From: JAVVHE01 sp032249695
Lineage (GTDB): Bacteria; Pseudomonadota; Alphaproteobacteria; Sphingomonadales; Sphingomonadaceae
Assembly: GCA_032249695.1 (NCBI GenBank)
Contig: JAVVHE010000006.1
Location: forward strand, 1 to 64,000
Direction: 5' to 3'
Length of the DNA: 64,000 nt
The notes beneath the pieces were generated by a model. That model worked only from the letters and a program-made list of their open reading frames with translations, did not search any database and had not been told where the DNA came from. The position numbers and the translations under genes were made by a program. This document shows positions 25,788 through 34,694 of the stretch, in pieces (the first letter of the stretch is position 1; every line of letters begins with the position of its first letter).

Positions 25788-28037
25788 GTGGGGTGGACGG
25801 TATGGGCGGCGGCGATCGGCATCCTAGCCATGGCGGGCAGCGCCGAGGCGGAGACGCCCGCGCAAGCTGCGCCGCAGCTGACGCTGGAGGCGGTGTTCGG
25901 ATCGCCCTCGATCTCGGGGCCGACGCCGCGCGCGCTGAAGCTTTCGCCCGACGGCCGCTACGCGACGCTGCTGAAAGCGCGCGCCAATGACCGGACGCGC
26001 TTCGATCTGTGGGCGATCGACATAGCGACGGGCCAGGAGCGGATGCTGATCGACAGCGAGAAGCTCAGCTCTGGCGCGGAGATTTCAGAGGCAGAGAAGA
26101 TGCGGCGCGAGCGGGCGCGGCTTGCGGGCATCAAGGGCATCGTCAGCTATGACTGGGCGCCCGACGGCCGCGCGATTCTGGTGCCGCTCGACGGCGATCT
26201 GTGGCTGGCCCCACTCGATGGCGCGCCCAAGCGTCTCACCAACACGCCCGAGACCGAGCTTGACGCCAAGGTCAGCGAAACGGGCCGGTATGTCAGCTTC
26301 GTGCGCGGCGGCAATCTGTTCGTGGCCGACACGGTCACCGCCAAGGCCACCCAGCTGACGACGGGTGCCAGCGATACGCTCAGCTGGGGTTCGGCCGAGT
26401 TCGTGGCGCAGGAGGAGCTCGACCGCTCGACCGGCCATTGGTGGAGCCCCGACGACCGCCGCATCGCGGTGGCGCGCGTCGACGAGAGCGGCGTCGGCAT
26501 CGTCCCACGCGCAGCGATCGGTGCCGAGGGCACGCGCGTGTTCAACCAGCGTTACCCTAAGGCTGGCACGCCCAACGCCAAGGTGGACCTGTTTATATTC
26601 GCGACCGACGGTTCGGGCCGCGTGCAGGTCGACCTCGGGCCGAACGCGGACATTTATCTGGCGCGCGTCGGCTGGTCGAAGGACGGTCGCACGCTCTATG
26701 TCCAGCGGCTCAATCGCGAGCAGACGCGGCTCGACCTGCTCGCGGCCGATCCGTTGACCGGCAGGACGCAGCTGATCCTCAGCGAGACCGCGAAGACGTG
26801 GGTCAACCTGCCGTCGGACGGATTCGGCCAGGGCGGCGAGGGCGGGCTGTGGCCGCTGACCGACGGCGGCTTTTTGTGGCTGAGCGAGCGCGACGGCTTC
26901 CAGCACCTGTATCGCTGGAAGGCGGGCCGGCTGATCCAGCTGACGAAGGGGCGGTTCGTCGTTTCGAAGGTGGGCGGGGTGGACGAGGCGAACGGGCTCG
27001 CGATCGTCGAAGCCAACCGCGACACCCCGCTTGAGCGCCACGTCTATTCCGTCCCGATCGGCCGCGCCGGTGAGATGAAGCGCCTGACCGCCTTGGGTGG
27101 CTGGCATTACGCAAATGTCGACCGCGGAGCGCACGCGATGATCGTGCAGCGCGCAACACCGACGCAGCCGCCGCAATCCTATCTGGCGCGCGCCGATGGC
27201 AGCCGCGTGCGCTGGATCGAGGAGAACCGGATCGGGCCCGGCCATCCGTTCGCGCCCTATGCCAACCTGCTGACCGAGCCCGAGTTCGGGACATTGCGCG
27301 CCGCTGACGGGCAAATGATGCACTGGAAGCTGCTGAAGCCGGCGGGTGCGGGGCCGTTCCCGGTTTATTACCAGGTCTATGGCGGCCCGCACGCGCAGCA
27401 GGTGACCCGCGGCTGGGTTTCGCCGTTCGAACGCTGGCTGACGACGCAGGGCTGGGCGGTATTCCAGCTCGACAATCGCGGTTCGGGCAACCGCGGCAAG
27501 GCGTTCGAGGATCCGCTTTATCACGCGATGGGCGGAGTGGAGGTGACCGACCAGCTTGCCGCGCTGTCGATGCTGAAGGCGCGCGTCGACGTCAGCGCCG
27601 GGCGGATCGTCGTCAGCGGCTGGTCCTACGGCGGCTACATGGCGCTGAAGCTGCTGGAGGCAGCGCCCGGCCAGTTCGCCGGCGGCATCTCGGGCGCGCC
27701 GCCGACCGCGTGGGACCTGTATGACACCGCCTATACCGAGCGGTATCTCGGCTCCCCCAACGGAGCGGGCCGCGCGGTCTATGACAAGGCCGACGCGCTG
27801 CCCGCTGCGACGACCATCCGCGATCCGCTGCTGGTGATCCACGGGATGAGCGACGACAATGTGGTGTTCGAAAATTCGACGCGGCTGTTCGCGGCGTTGC
27901 AGCAGGCGAAGATTCCCTTCGAGATGATGGTGTATCCGGGCCAGACGCACGGCTTCGCCGGGCCGGCGGTCAACATTCACCGTGCCCTCATCATCCGGCG
28001 CTTCCTGGCGGAGCGCGAGCAGGCGGCCGCGCACTGA
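25788..28037 (+). CDS. S9B dipeptidyl peptidase IV-like exopeptidase
   Basis: A 749-residue secreted serine peptidase. A signal peptide (about 1-21) precedes an eight-bladed propeller domain and a C-terminal alpha/beta hydrolase domain. The glutamate pair E209-E210 in VAQEELDR, which anchors the substrate N-terminus in DPP-IV, is present, followed by GHWWSPD. The catalytic serine is S613 in GWSYGGY, the acid lies in GMSDDNV (about 690), and the base is H721 in GQTHGF. It probably removes dipeptides (X-Pro or X-Ala) in the periplasm. The GTG start gives the signal peptide. It stands alone between rplS and the xerD cluster. Confidence 0.93.
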   Translation: MGWTVWAAAIGILAMAGSAEAETPAQAAPQLTLEAVFGSPSISGPTPRALKLSPDGRYATLLKARANDRTRFDLWAIDIATGQERMLIDSEKLSSGAEISEAEKMRRERARLAGIKGIVSYDWAPDGRAILVPLDGDLWLAPLDGAPKRLTNTPETELDAKVSETGRYVSFVRGGNLFVADTVTAKATQLTTGASDTLSWGSAEFVAQEELDRSTGHWWSPDDRRIAVARVDESGVGIVPRAAIGAEGTRVFNQRYPKAGTPNAKVDLFIFATDGSGRVQVDLGPNADIYLARVGWSKDGRTLYVQRLNREQTRLDLLAADPLTGRTQLILSETAKTWVNLPSDGFGQGGEGGLWPLTDGGFLWLSERDGFQHLYRWKAGRLIQLTKGRFVVSKVGGVDEANGLAIVEANRDTPLERHVYSVPIGRAGEMKRLTALGGWHYANVDRGAHAMIVQRATPTQPPQSYLARADGSRVRWIEENRIGPGHPFAPYANLLTEPEFGTLRAADGQMMHWKLLKPAGAGPFPVYYQVYGGPHAQQVTRGWVSPFERWLTTQGWAVFQLDNRGSGNRGKAFEDPLYHAMGGVEVTDQLAALSMLKARVDVSAGRIVVSGWSYGGYMALKLLEAAPGQFAGGISGAPPTAWDLYDTAYTERYLGSPNGAGRAVYDKADALPAATTIRDPLLVIHGMSDDNVVFENSTRLFAALQQAKIPFEMMVYPGQTHGFAGPAVNIHRALIIRRFLAEREQAAAH

Positions 28038-28088
28038 GCGTCGCAAAGGGGGTTCTGCGCAAGGGCTGCGCTTGTATAGGCGTTGGCC

Positions 28089-28262
28089 ATGATTGAACCG
28101 ATTGGAGGTAGGCGGCGGCGGCGGAGCGGCGGAGGCGCGATCGTGCTGCTCGTGCTCGGAGCGCTGCTGCTGCTGGGCGTGATCGCGCTCGCGGTCCGCA
28201 CCCCGCCCTACAAGCCGCAGCCCGTCGTCCAAGAGATCGACCGGAATGCGCTTGCGCGGTAG
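28089..28262 (+). CDS. Small single-pass membrane protein
   Basis: A 57-residue protein: a short basic N-terminus (four or five arginines at 8-12), one strong membrane helix (about 18-35), then a Pro-rich tail (TPPYKPQPVVQEIDRN). The arginine cluster suggests an N-in, C-out orientation. Its last 17 bases overlap the start of the 624-residue gene in another frame, which implies translational coupling. I do not recognise the family. The gene is too small to be certain, but the clean helix, the reading-frame overlap and the operon position support it. Confidence 0.6.
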   Translation: MIEPIGGRRRRRSGGGAIVLLVLGALLLLGVIALAVRTPPYKPQPVVQEIDRNALAR

Positions 28263-30120
28263 GCGCCGCGCGGCGTTCGGCGTGGCTGCGGCGGGGCTGC
28301 TGACTGCGGCCGCGCAGGATGCGCCGCGTTCGATCTTGCCGCCGGGCATGGGGGGCGAGCAGGTGCAGCCGCAGCAGCAGGCGCCGCGCGCGCCCGCACA
28401 GCCGCAGCAGCAGCGCCCGGCGCAGCCTGCCTTAGCGCCAGGGCAGGGCGAGCCCGATCAGCCCGCCTCGATCCTGCCGCCGACTTTGGGCGGCGGCCCG
28501 GGGCCCGCCGACACGGTTGCGCCCGTTGCGCCGGTGTTCCCGCCCGAGCAGCAGCCGCGCCAGGGCGGGCTGGTGCAGAATCCGCCGCCCGATCCGCTGG
28601 TAGCCGCGGCGCCCAGCAACGTCGACCTGTCGCATCACGGGTTGCTCGGCGTCGAGCGCGGTGGTTTGGGCGACGCCGTCTGGGCCGGAACCGATGGCCA
28701 GTTCGTCGCGGGTTTGCTGCGCCGTCTCGATGGTCCCGGTGCCAGCCGCTTCGGCAACCAGCTGCTGGCTCGCGCGCTTGCGAGCCGCGCCGCCGCGCCC
28801 GCGGGCGCGCGCCCGGCGGATTGGGTTGCGGTTCGGGCCGCCGCGCTCACCAAGGCGGGGTTTGCCGACATGGCGCATGCGATGGTCGCGCCGGTGCCGG
28901 TCGATGCCTACACGCCGCCGCTCTATGCCGCAGCGCTGATGGCCAATCTCGGCGTAGGCGACCTCGCCGCCATCTGTCCGCTCGCGCCGACGGGAGCGCA
29001 GCTCAGCCGCGCGCCAGTATGGCGGCTGTCGCAGGGCTTCTGCTCGGCATTCGAGAATGACGACATCGGCTCGGCGCGCGCCTTCGATGCGCTGCGCGAC
29101 GAGAAGGGCGTGTCGGCGTTCGACATCAGCCTCGCCGAATTCGTAGCCTCGCAGCTGGGCGGCGGTCGCGCGGCGAATCTCGCGTGGGAGGAGGCCGACG
29201 GTCTCGACCTCTACCGGATCGGGGTGGTCAACGCCGCAGGCGCCGCGGTGCCCGACGAGCTAAGACAGCGCCTACCCGCCGCCGCTGCTGGCTGGACGGT
29301 GCGGAGCCCAAGCGCGCCTGACTCAGCGCGCCTCGCCGCTGCCCCGCGTGCGGCCGAGCTGGGCGTGATCGGCGCGACCGAGCTCGCCAGCCTCTACTCG
29401 GCCTTCGATGCACGCGGCGATGCCGGCGGCGCAGGCGGCGATGTCCCCGGCCAGCTTCGCGTCGCCTTCGCGGGCGCAGCGCCCGACCGAGTCGGCGCAA
29501 TGCGCAGGCTGTGGGAGAACGAGGGACTCGGCCGCTATGCAGCCCTGATCCTCACCGCGGAACCCGCGCTGCGGCTGGCGCCGGACCGCCGCTTTGGATC
29601 GGATGCAGCCGACCTGATGGAGGCCGCTGCCGCGGGCGGGCGGCTCGACCGCGCGCTCGCCTGGGGCGCGATCGCCAAGGCCGAGGGCTCGGCGACCGAG
29701 CAGCGCGGCTGGCCGATCATGGCGATCGCCGACCCCCGGGCCGAGGTAACGCCGTCGCGCTTCGGCGATTGGCTTGACCGCGAGCGCAGCCGGGTCGGCC
29801 GCGAGCGTGCCGATCTGCGCGCGCGGCTGCTGCTCGCAGCGCTGATCGGCAGCGGACGCGCAGGCGGGCAGGGCTGGGACGGCCACGTTCGAGAACTGCG
29901 GCTGGAGGACCGCCCATCGGCCTGGAGCGGCCGAATACAGCAAGCCGCGGTTGCCGGACGGCGAGGCGAGGTCGTCATTCTGGCCGCAACGGGCCTCGCG
30001 GCGCCCGGGTGGCTGAGCGTGCCGCCACAACATTTGAGACATATTGTTGCAACATTGGGCCGAGTGGGATTATCGAGAGACGCACAGCTCATCGCCACCG
30101 AGGCCCTTAGCCGCACATGA
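28246..30120 (+). CDS. Large exported protein of unknown function upstream of xerD
   Basis: A 624-residue protein. After a short N-terminal signal-like segment (about 10-23) comes a Pro/Gln-rich low-complexity region (about 28-115), then a mostly helical, Ala/Leu-rich body with repeat-like helices (about 140-620). No catalytic motif is visible. The body could be a TPR-like or other helical scaffold. Its start lies within the end of the 57-residue gene, and its stop overlaps the xerD start (ATGA), so all three are translationally coupled. A role linked to xerD or to envelope organisation is inference. Confidence 0.7.
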   Translation: MRLRGRRRAAFGVAAAGLLTAAAQDAPRSILPPGMGGEQVQPQQQAPRAPAQPQQQRPAQPALAPGQGEPDQPASILPPTLGGGPGPADTVAPVAPVFPPEQQPRQGGLVQNPPPDPLVAAAPSNVDLSHHGLLGVERGGLGDAVWAGTDGQFVAGLLRRLDGPGASRFGNQLLARALASRAAAPAGARPADWVAVRAAALTKAGFADMAHAMVAPVPVDAYTPPLYAAALMANLGVGDLAAICPLAPTGAQLSRAPVWRLSQGFCSAFENDDIGSARAFDALRDEKGVSAFDISLAEFVASQLGGGRAANLAWEEADGLDLYRIGVVNAAGAAVPDELRQRLPAAAAGWTVRSPSAPDSARLAAAPRAAELGVIGATELASLYSAFDARGDAGGAGGDVPGQLRVAFAGAAPDRVGAMRRLWENEGLGRYAALILTAEPALRLAPDRRFGSDAADLMEAAAAGGRLDRALAWGAIAKAEGSATEQRGWPIMAIADPRAEVTPSRFGDWLDRERSRVGRERADLRARLLLAALIGSGRAGGQGWDGHVRELRLEDRPSAWSGRIQQAAVAGRRGEVVILAATGLAAPGWLSVPPQHLRHIVATLGRVGLSRDAQLIATEALSRT

Positions 30121-31010
30121 CCGAACCCCTGAGCGACTCGACTGCCATCTCGCTCTTCTTGGACATGCTGTCGTCCGATCAGGGCGCGGCCAAGAATACC
30201 CTGCTGGCCTACGGGCGAGACCTGAAGCTTGCGAGCGAAACGCTTGTCGGCAGGCTCGCGAAGGCCGGGGACGAGGAAATTGCCGCGTTGAGCGCCAGTT
30301 GGGCAGGGTTGGCGGCAAGTTCGGTAGCACGTAAGGCCTCAGCGCTGCGCCGTTTCTTTGGGTTTCTCGCGGCCGAGGGCCTCCGCACCGACGACCCTAG
30401 CCGCAAGCTGCCGCGGCCCGGCGCGGTTCGCCCGCTGCCAAAGACGCTGACCGCAGAGGAAGCCGCCAAGCTCTGCGACACAGCGGAAGCGCAGTTCACC
30501 GCTAACCCGAGCGCGCGGACCGCGCGGCTAGTGGCGCTGGTGGAGCTGCTTTACGGATCGGGCCTTCGCGCAAGCGAGGTCGTCTCGCTGGAACGCAGCG
30601 CGCTCGATCCGTCGCGTCCCTACGCGATCGTCCGCGGCAAGGGCGGGCGCGAGCGGCTGTCGCCCGTCAGCAACCGCGCGCGCGCCTCTGTGCAGCGTTA
30701 CGTGTCGTTCCTTGATCCCGGCTCGCCCTACCTGTTCCCCTCGATCCGCGGGCACCTGACCCGAGTGCGGTTGTTCCAGCTGATCAAGGGCTTGGCCGCT
30801 GACGCTGGGCTGCCGCCGCAGCGCATCAGCCCGCACGTGCTGCGCCACGCATTTGCAACGCATATGCTTGCGGGCGGCGCCGACCTGCGCTCTCTGCAGA
30901 CGATCCTGGGCCACGCCGACATTTCCACGACGCAGATCTACACGCACGTCGAAGCCAGCCGCCTGTGCGACGTGGTGAACTCGAAGCATCCGCTCGCCGA
31001 CAAACGCTAA
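30117..31010 (+). CDS. xerD: Site-specific tyrosine recombinase XerD
   Basis: With XerC, resolves chromosome dimers at dif next to the divisome. The 297-residue protein has an N-terminal SAM-like core-binding domain (about 5-100) and the catalytic domain with R151 (SGLRASE), K175 (RGKGGRER), H240 and R243 (HVLRHAFATH), H266 (ILGHADIS) and the nucleophile Y275 (TTQIYTH). It starts inside the stop of the 624-residue gene. The catalytic set is complete. Confidence 0.95.
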   Translation: MTEPLSDSTAISLFLDMLSSDQGAAKNTLLAYGRDLKLASETLVGRLAKAGDEEIAALSASWAGLAASSVARKASALRRFFGFLAAEGLRTDDPSRKLPRPGAVRPLPKTLTAEEAAKLCDTAEAQFTANPSARTARLVALVELLYGSGLRASEVVSLERSALDPSRPYAIVRGKGGRERLSPVSNRARASVQRYVSFLDPGSPYLFPSIRGHLTRVRLFQLIKGLAADAGLPPQRISPHVLRHAFATHMLAGGADLRSLQTILGHADISTTQIYTHVEASRLCDVVNSKHPLADKR

Positions 31011-31139
31011 GCTTCACAGAATCGTCACAGAACAGCAGCGGTAGGCGACATGTCCTGCTGCTGTAAGATCGTTCATTCAACTTCGTTCATCTGTTCTGAT
31101 ACGTGGCGATCCGGGATATTGAAGACGGGGGTTTCGAAC

Positions 31140-32552
31140 ATGCGAGCCAATGGTGCTGCCGCAACATGCGTTGCGGCGCTTGCCGCCGCTCTGCCGCTCT
31201 CGGCGGGCGCGCTGCCATTCCGGGCGGGTGATCTGATCGTCAGCGTCAGCGGCAATACCGATCCCAGCTTTACGACGCCGGGTCGCAACCAGGCGTCGCC
31301 GATCCAGCTGATTGAGCTCAGCACAACCGGCCAGGTCATGGGCACGCTGCTGCTGCCCGAAGTCGATGTGGGCACGAACCACGCCATCTCCGCCGAATAT
31401 GGCTCATCGTCGGAGCTGCTGCTGCACCGCTCGGTGGACGGCCGCTCGCTCGTGGTCGCTGGCTACGGGGTTGACGCGAAGACCTTCAACAGCGCGGCTC
31501 CGGGCGTCTACGGCAACGCCGCGCTCGCGCAGACGACGAGCGTTCCGGGCGGGCAATATACCGCCGTGCCGCGTGAGATCGCGCTCATTCGCGCGAACGG
31601 ATCGATCGACACCACGACCCAGCTCTACAACGCGTTCAACACGAACAACCCGCGCAGCGTGGCGACCGTCGACGGCAGCAGCTTTTACATCGCGGGGCAG
31701 GGTGCTTCGAAGACCGACACCGCAACGCAAGGGGTGTTCACCGTGCAGCGCGGCGTGACGACGAGCGCGCCGACGCAGGTGACGGGCGCGAGCGACTATC
31801 GCAGCGTGTCGATCCAGAACGGCACGCTCTACGCATCGCGCGACTGGAACGGGCCGAGCGGCGCTCAGGCGACCGAAATCGACAAATTCGCAACCGCGCT
31901 GCCTGCCGGGGCAAGCTCGCCCACGCCGCTGAACGGGATCGGCCCGTCGATCAACCTCAGCACCGCATCGTTTAATGGCGTGAACAACAGTCGCGGTGCA
32001 GGCAACAGCACCTATCTTAGCCCCGAAGACTATCTGTTCGTGACGGACGGACAGGGTGATCAGTATCTCTACATCGCCGACAGCGGCAACCCAAAGAACG
32101 GCAATCCCGGCAAGGCGGGCGTAGGGGTCGGCGGCCTGCAAAAGTGGAAGCTGGTGGGGAACACCTGGCAATTTCAGTATGTGATCTACCAAAATCTACC
32201 CCTGGTTCCGAACTTTACCGGCACCGGCAATAATGCGGTCGCAGCGACGACTGGTACCAGCGGCCTGATCGGTCTGACGGGCGTGGTCGTCGGTAGCAAC
32301 GTGCAGTTTTACGCGACCAACGCCACGCTTGGCGACCTCGATCAGACCTACGTGTTCAGCGTGTTCGATCCGATCGCGCAGACTGTGCGCGGCGCGGTGC
32401 AAGGCAGCGATCTGTTCACGCGGATCTTTACCGCCGCGGGCGGCACCAACGTGCGCGGCATCGCCTTCGCGCCGCAGGTGTCCGCGCCGGGCGCGTTCGT
32501 GCTTGGCCTGGCCGGCCTTGCCGCATTGGGCTTGACGCGCCGCCGCCGCTGA
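31140..32552 (+). CDS. Secreted beta-propeller-like protein with PEP-CTERM-like tail
   Basis: A 470-residue protein. It has a signal peptide (about 1-24, ending AGA), a body of repeated beta-rich segments containing GQG, SDYRSVSI and YLSPEDYLFVTDGQGDQYL stretches, which suggests a propeller or similar fold, and a C-terminal tail (APQVSAPGAFVLGLAGLAAL, then basic RRRR). The tail looks like PEP-CTERM but has S-A-P in place of P-E-P. Exosortase processing is likely but not certain. It lies 129 bases after xerD, with an inverted repeat (ACAGCAGC with GCTGCTGT) in the gap. Confidence 0.75.
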   Translation: MRANGAAATCVAALAAALPLSAGALPFRAGDLIVSVSGNTDPSFTTPGRNQASPIQLIELSTTGQVMGTLLLPEVDVGTNHAISAEYGSSSELLLHRSVDGRSLVVAGYGVDAKTFNSAAPGVYGNAALAQTTSVPGGQYTAVPREIALIRANGSIDTTTQLYNAFNTNNPRSVATVDGSSFYIAGQGASKTDTATQGVFTVQRGVTTSAPTQVTGASDYRSVSIQNGTLYASRDWNGPSGAQATEIDKFATALPAGASSPTPLNGIGPSINLSTASFNGVNNSRGAGNSTYLSPEDYLFVTDGQGDQYLYIADSGNPKNGNPGKAGVGVGGLQKWKLVGNTWQFQYVIYQNLPLVPNFTGTGNNAVAATTGTSGLIGLTGVVVGSNVQFYATNATLGDLDQTYVFSVFDPIAQTVRGAVQGSDLFTRIFTAAGGTNVRGIAFAPQVSAPGAFVLGLAGLAALGLTRRRR

Positions 32553-32947
32553 TACGGAGCTCGGCCGCCGCCGCGGCCGGGACGGCTGGGGCGAGCGCGG
32601 CCTCGATCTCGTCCACCGACAGGCTGCGGTGCTGCTGGACCTTGGAGACCTCAGCATCGCACCCGCGGCGAACGCGATGCTGCGGAGTGCGATCCTCGCG
32701 CTCACGCCCTCGAGGCCCGGCTATGGCAGCGCGCCCGCACCCATGACGGCGAAGCGATTGGCGCCTTGCTGGCGCGCGGACGCGAGCAGCATCTCTTCCT
32801 CCAGCGCGTTGAGCTCCGGCGCCTTGCGGCGGCCGGCGGTCCAAGGGCTGCAAGGAGTGCAAATCGCATCGAAACTGACCGCCCGAGCCGCATGTCGCGG
32901 GGCGCATACGGCAGGATCGTTACCTGACAAGCGGGTCAGGACACCGG
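32553..32947. other. 395-base gap between the secreted protein gene and prs
   Basis: There is no gene I can support strongly. A 69-codon minus-strand frame (32721-32930) encodes a plausible stretch (ALEEEMLLASARQQGANRF) with a good helix but no family I know and no clear ribosome binding site. It may be the remains of a small gene. Confidence 0.4.
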
Positions 32948-33883
32948 TCAGTCGAACAGCGAGCTGACGCTCGACTCTTCGGCGATACGGCGCATCGCTT
33001 CGGCGAGTAACGGCGCGATCGTCAACACGCGCAGCTTGTTCGCCTGCACGACGGCATCGGGCATATGGATCGAATCGGTGACGACCAGTTCAGTCAGTTT
33101 CGATCCTTCGACGCGGGCGACCGCTCCACCCGACAGTACGCCGTGTGTCACATAGGCCACGACGCCCGCCGCGCCCTCGTCCTCCAGCGCGGCTGCCGCG
33201 TTGCACAGCGTGCCAGCCGAATCGACGATGTCGTCCACCAGCACGCAGAAGCGCCCGCGGACCGATCCGATCACGTTCATCACTTCGGATTCGCCGGGCC
33301 GTTCGCGGCGCTTGTCGACGATCGCGAGTGGCGCGTTGTCCAGGCGCCGCGCGAGCGCGCGCGCGCGCACCACGCCGCCGACATCGGGTGAGACGACCGT
33401 GATATCGGGCCGCGGGAAGCGCGCTTGAATGTCCGCCGCCATCACCGGGGCGCCGTAGAGATTGTCAGTCGGAATATCGAAGAAACCCTGAATCTGCCCG
33501 GCGTGCAGGTCGACCGACAGCACGCGGTTGGCGCCAGCGATCGTGATGAGATTGGCGACCAGCTTGGCGCTGATCGGCGTGCGCGGCCCGGGTTTCCGGT
33601 CCTGCCGCGCATAGCCGAAATAGGGGATGACCGCGGTGATCCGCTTCGCCGAAGCGCGCCGCAGCGCATCGATGCAGATCAGCAGTTCCATCAGATTGTC
33701 GTTCGCGGGCGCCGACGTCGACTGCACCACGAACACGTCCTCGCCGCGGACATTCTCGTGGATTTCCACGAACACTTCCTCGTCAGCGAAGCGCCGCACG
33801 CTCGCTTTGGTGAGATGAAGGCCGAGATAGTGGCAGATGTCCTGCGCCAAGGGCAGGTTCGAGTTACCGGCGAGGACTTTCAT
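32948..33883 (-). CDS. prs: Ribose-phosphate pyrophosphokinase
   Basis: Makes PRPP from ribose 5-phosphate and ATP for nucleotide, histidine and NAD synthesis. The 311-residue protein has the standard motifs: VRRFADEEVFVEI at the start, the ATP-binding segment YARQDRK, HAGQIQGFFDIPTDNLY (flexible loop region), and the PRPP-binding VDDIVDSAGT (216-225). The ATG start is clear. It is divergent from the rhomboid gene. Confidence 0.97.
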   Translation of the reverse strand: MKVLAGNSNLPLAQDICHYLGLHLTKASVRRFADEEVFVEIHENVRGEDVFVVQSTSAPANDNLMELLICIDALRRASAKRITAVIPYFGYARQDRKPGPRTPISAKLVANLITIAGANRVLSVDLHAGQIQGFFDIPTDNLYGAPVMAADIQARFPRPDITVVSPDVGGVVRARALARRLDNAPLAIVDKRRERPGESEVMNVIGSVRGRFCVLVDDIVDSAGTLCNAAAALEDEGAAGVVAYVTHGVLSGGAVARVEGSKLTELVVTDSIHMPDAVVQANKLRVLTIAPLLAEAMRRIAEESSVSSLFD

Positions 33884-33987
33884 TGCACCCCTGGCTGAAG
33901 CTCTCCGGCCCGCGGTTGTAGCGACGCGAGCGAGGGGGGCAAGGCGCAGCGATTGCGGGTGGCCATAGCGTGCCTAGATGTGTCGCG

Positions 33988-34644
33988 ATGGCCACCGATT
34001 CAGCGACGGGCGCCAGCGCCGATCCAACTCCGCCGCTGCCGCTGCCGCTCAGCGAAGCGCCAGGCGCCGCACTCGCGCTGGCGCTTGTGGCGTTGTTCGT
34101 CGCGCGGATCGTCTGGGGCGTCGGCGACGACTGGGGGCTGTCCGCGCTCGCGCTACGTCGGGGCGCGTGGTGGACGCTGCTCGCCCACATGCTTGTGCAC
34201 GGCGGCATCCTCCACATCGCGATGAACGGAGCTGCGCTCGCCGGAGTGGGCGCGGCGTTGACGCCGTTTCTGGGCCGGGGCGGCGAGCGCTGGGCGCGCT
34301 TCGGGGCGCTGTTCCTGGGCAGTGGGCTGGCGGGTGCAACACTGTTCCTGGCGTTCAACCCGCACGGGGCGGTGCCGATGGTCGGAGCCTCCGGCGCAAT
34401 CTACGGCCTGCTCGGCGTGCTGCTGCGCGCACGCGTCGGCGGCGGGCGCCAGCCGCTGTGGTCGCCCCGCATGGGCCGCGCGATCTTGGGCCTGGTGCAA
34501 CAGAATGTGGTGCTGATCCTGATCCTTGCGGTGCCCGCGTTCCTCGGCGGCTCTGCGGTCGGCCTCGCGTGGGAGGCGCATCTGGGCGGCCTGCTGTTCG
34601 GCCTGCTGGCAGGGCCGTGGTTCTTCGCACGGAAACTGCCCTAA
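33988..34644 (+). CDS. Rhomboid family intramembrane serine protease
   Basis: An integral membrane protease of 218 residues with about six helices. The catalytic pair is S135 in GASGAIYG and H198 in EAHLGG; the HxxxN motif (H76, N80) that helps to form the oxyanion hole is also present. It cleaves membrane-spanning substrates within the bilayer; the substrate is unknown. ATG at 33988 is chosen over an in-frame GTG at 33970. It is divergent from prs and convergent with the RND operon. Confidence 0.92.
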   Translation: MATDSATGASADPTPPLPLPLSEAPGAALALALVALFVARIVWGVGDDWGLSALALRRGAWWTLLAHMLVHGGILHIAMNGAALAGVGAALTPFLGRGGERWARFGALFLGSGLAGATLFLAFNPHGAVPMVGASGAIYGLLGVLLRARVGGGRQPLWSPRMGRAILGLVQQNVVLILILAVPAFLGGSAVGLAWEAHLGGLLFGLLAGPWFFARKLP

Positions 34645-34694
34645 GGGGCCTTCGCGCATCCAATCCGGCGAGCCTGAGTTGGGACGCCGCCCGA

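Noticed and set aside
26085..28349. Open frame of about 754 codons antisense to the S9B peptidase
   Set aside because: Mirror frame; the peptidase has its full catalytic set.
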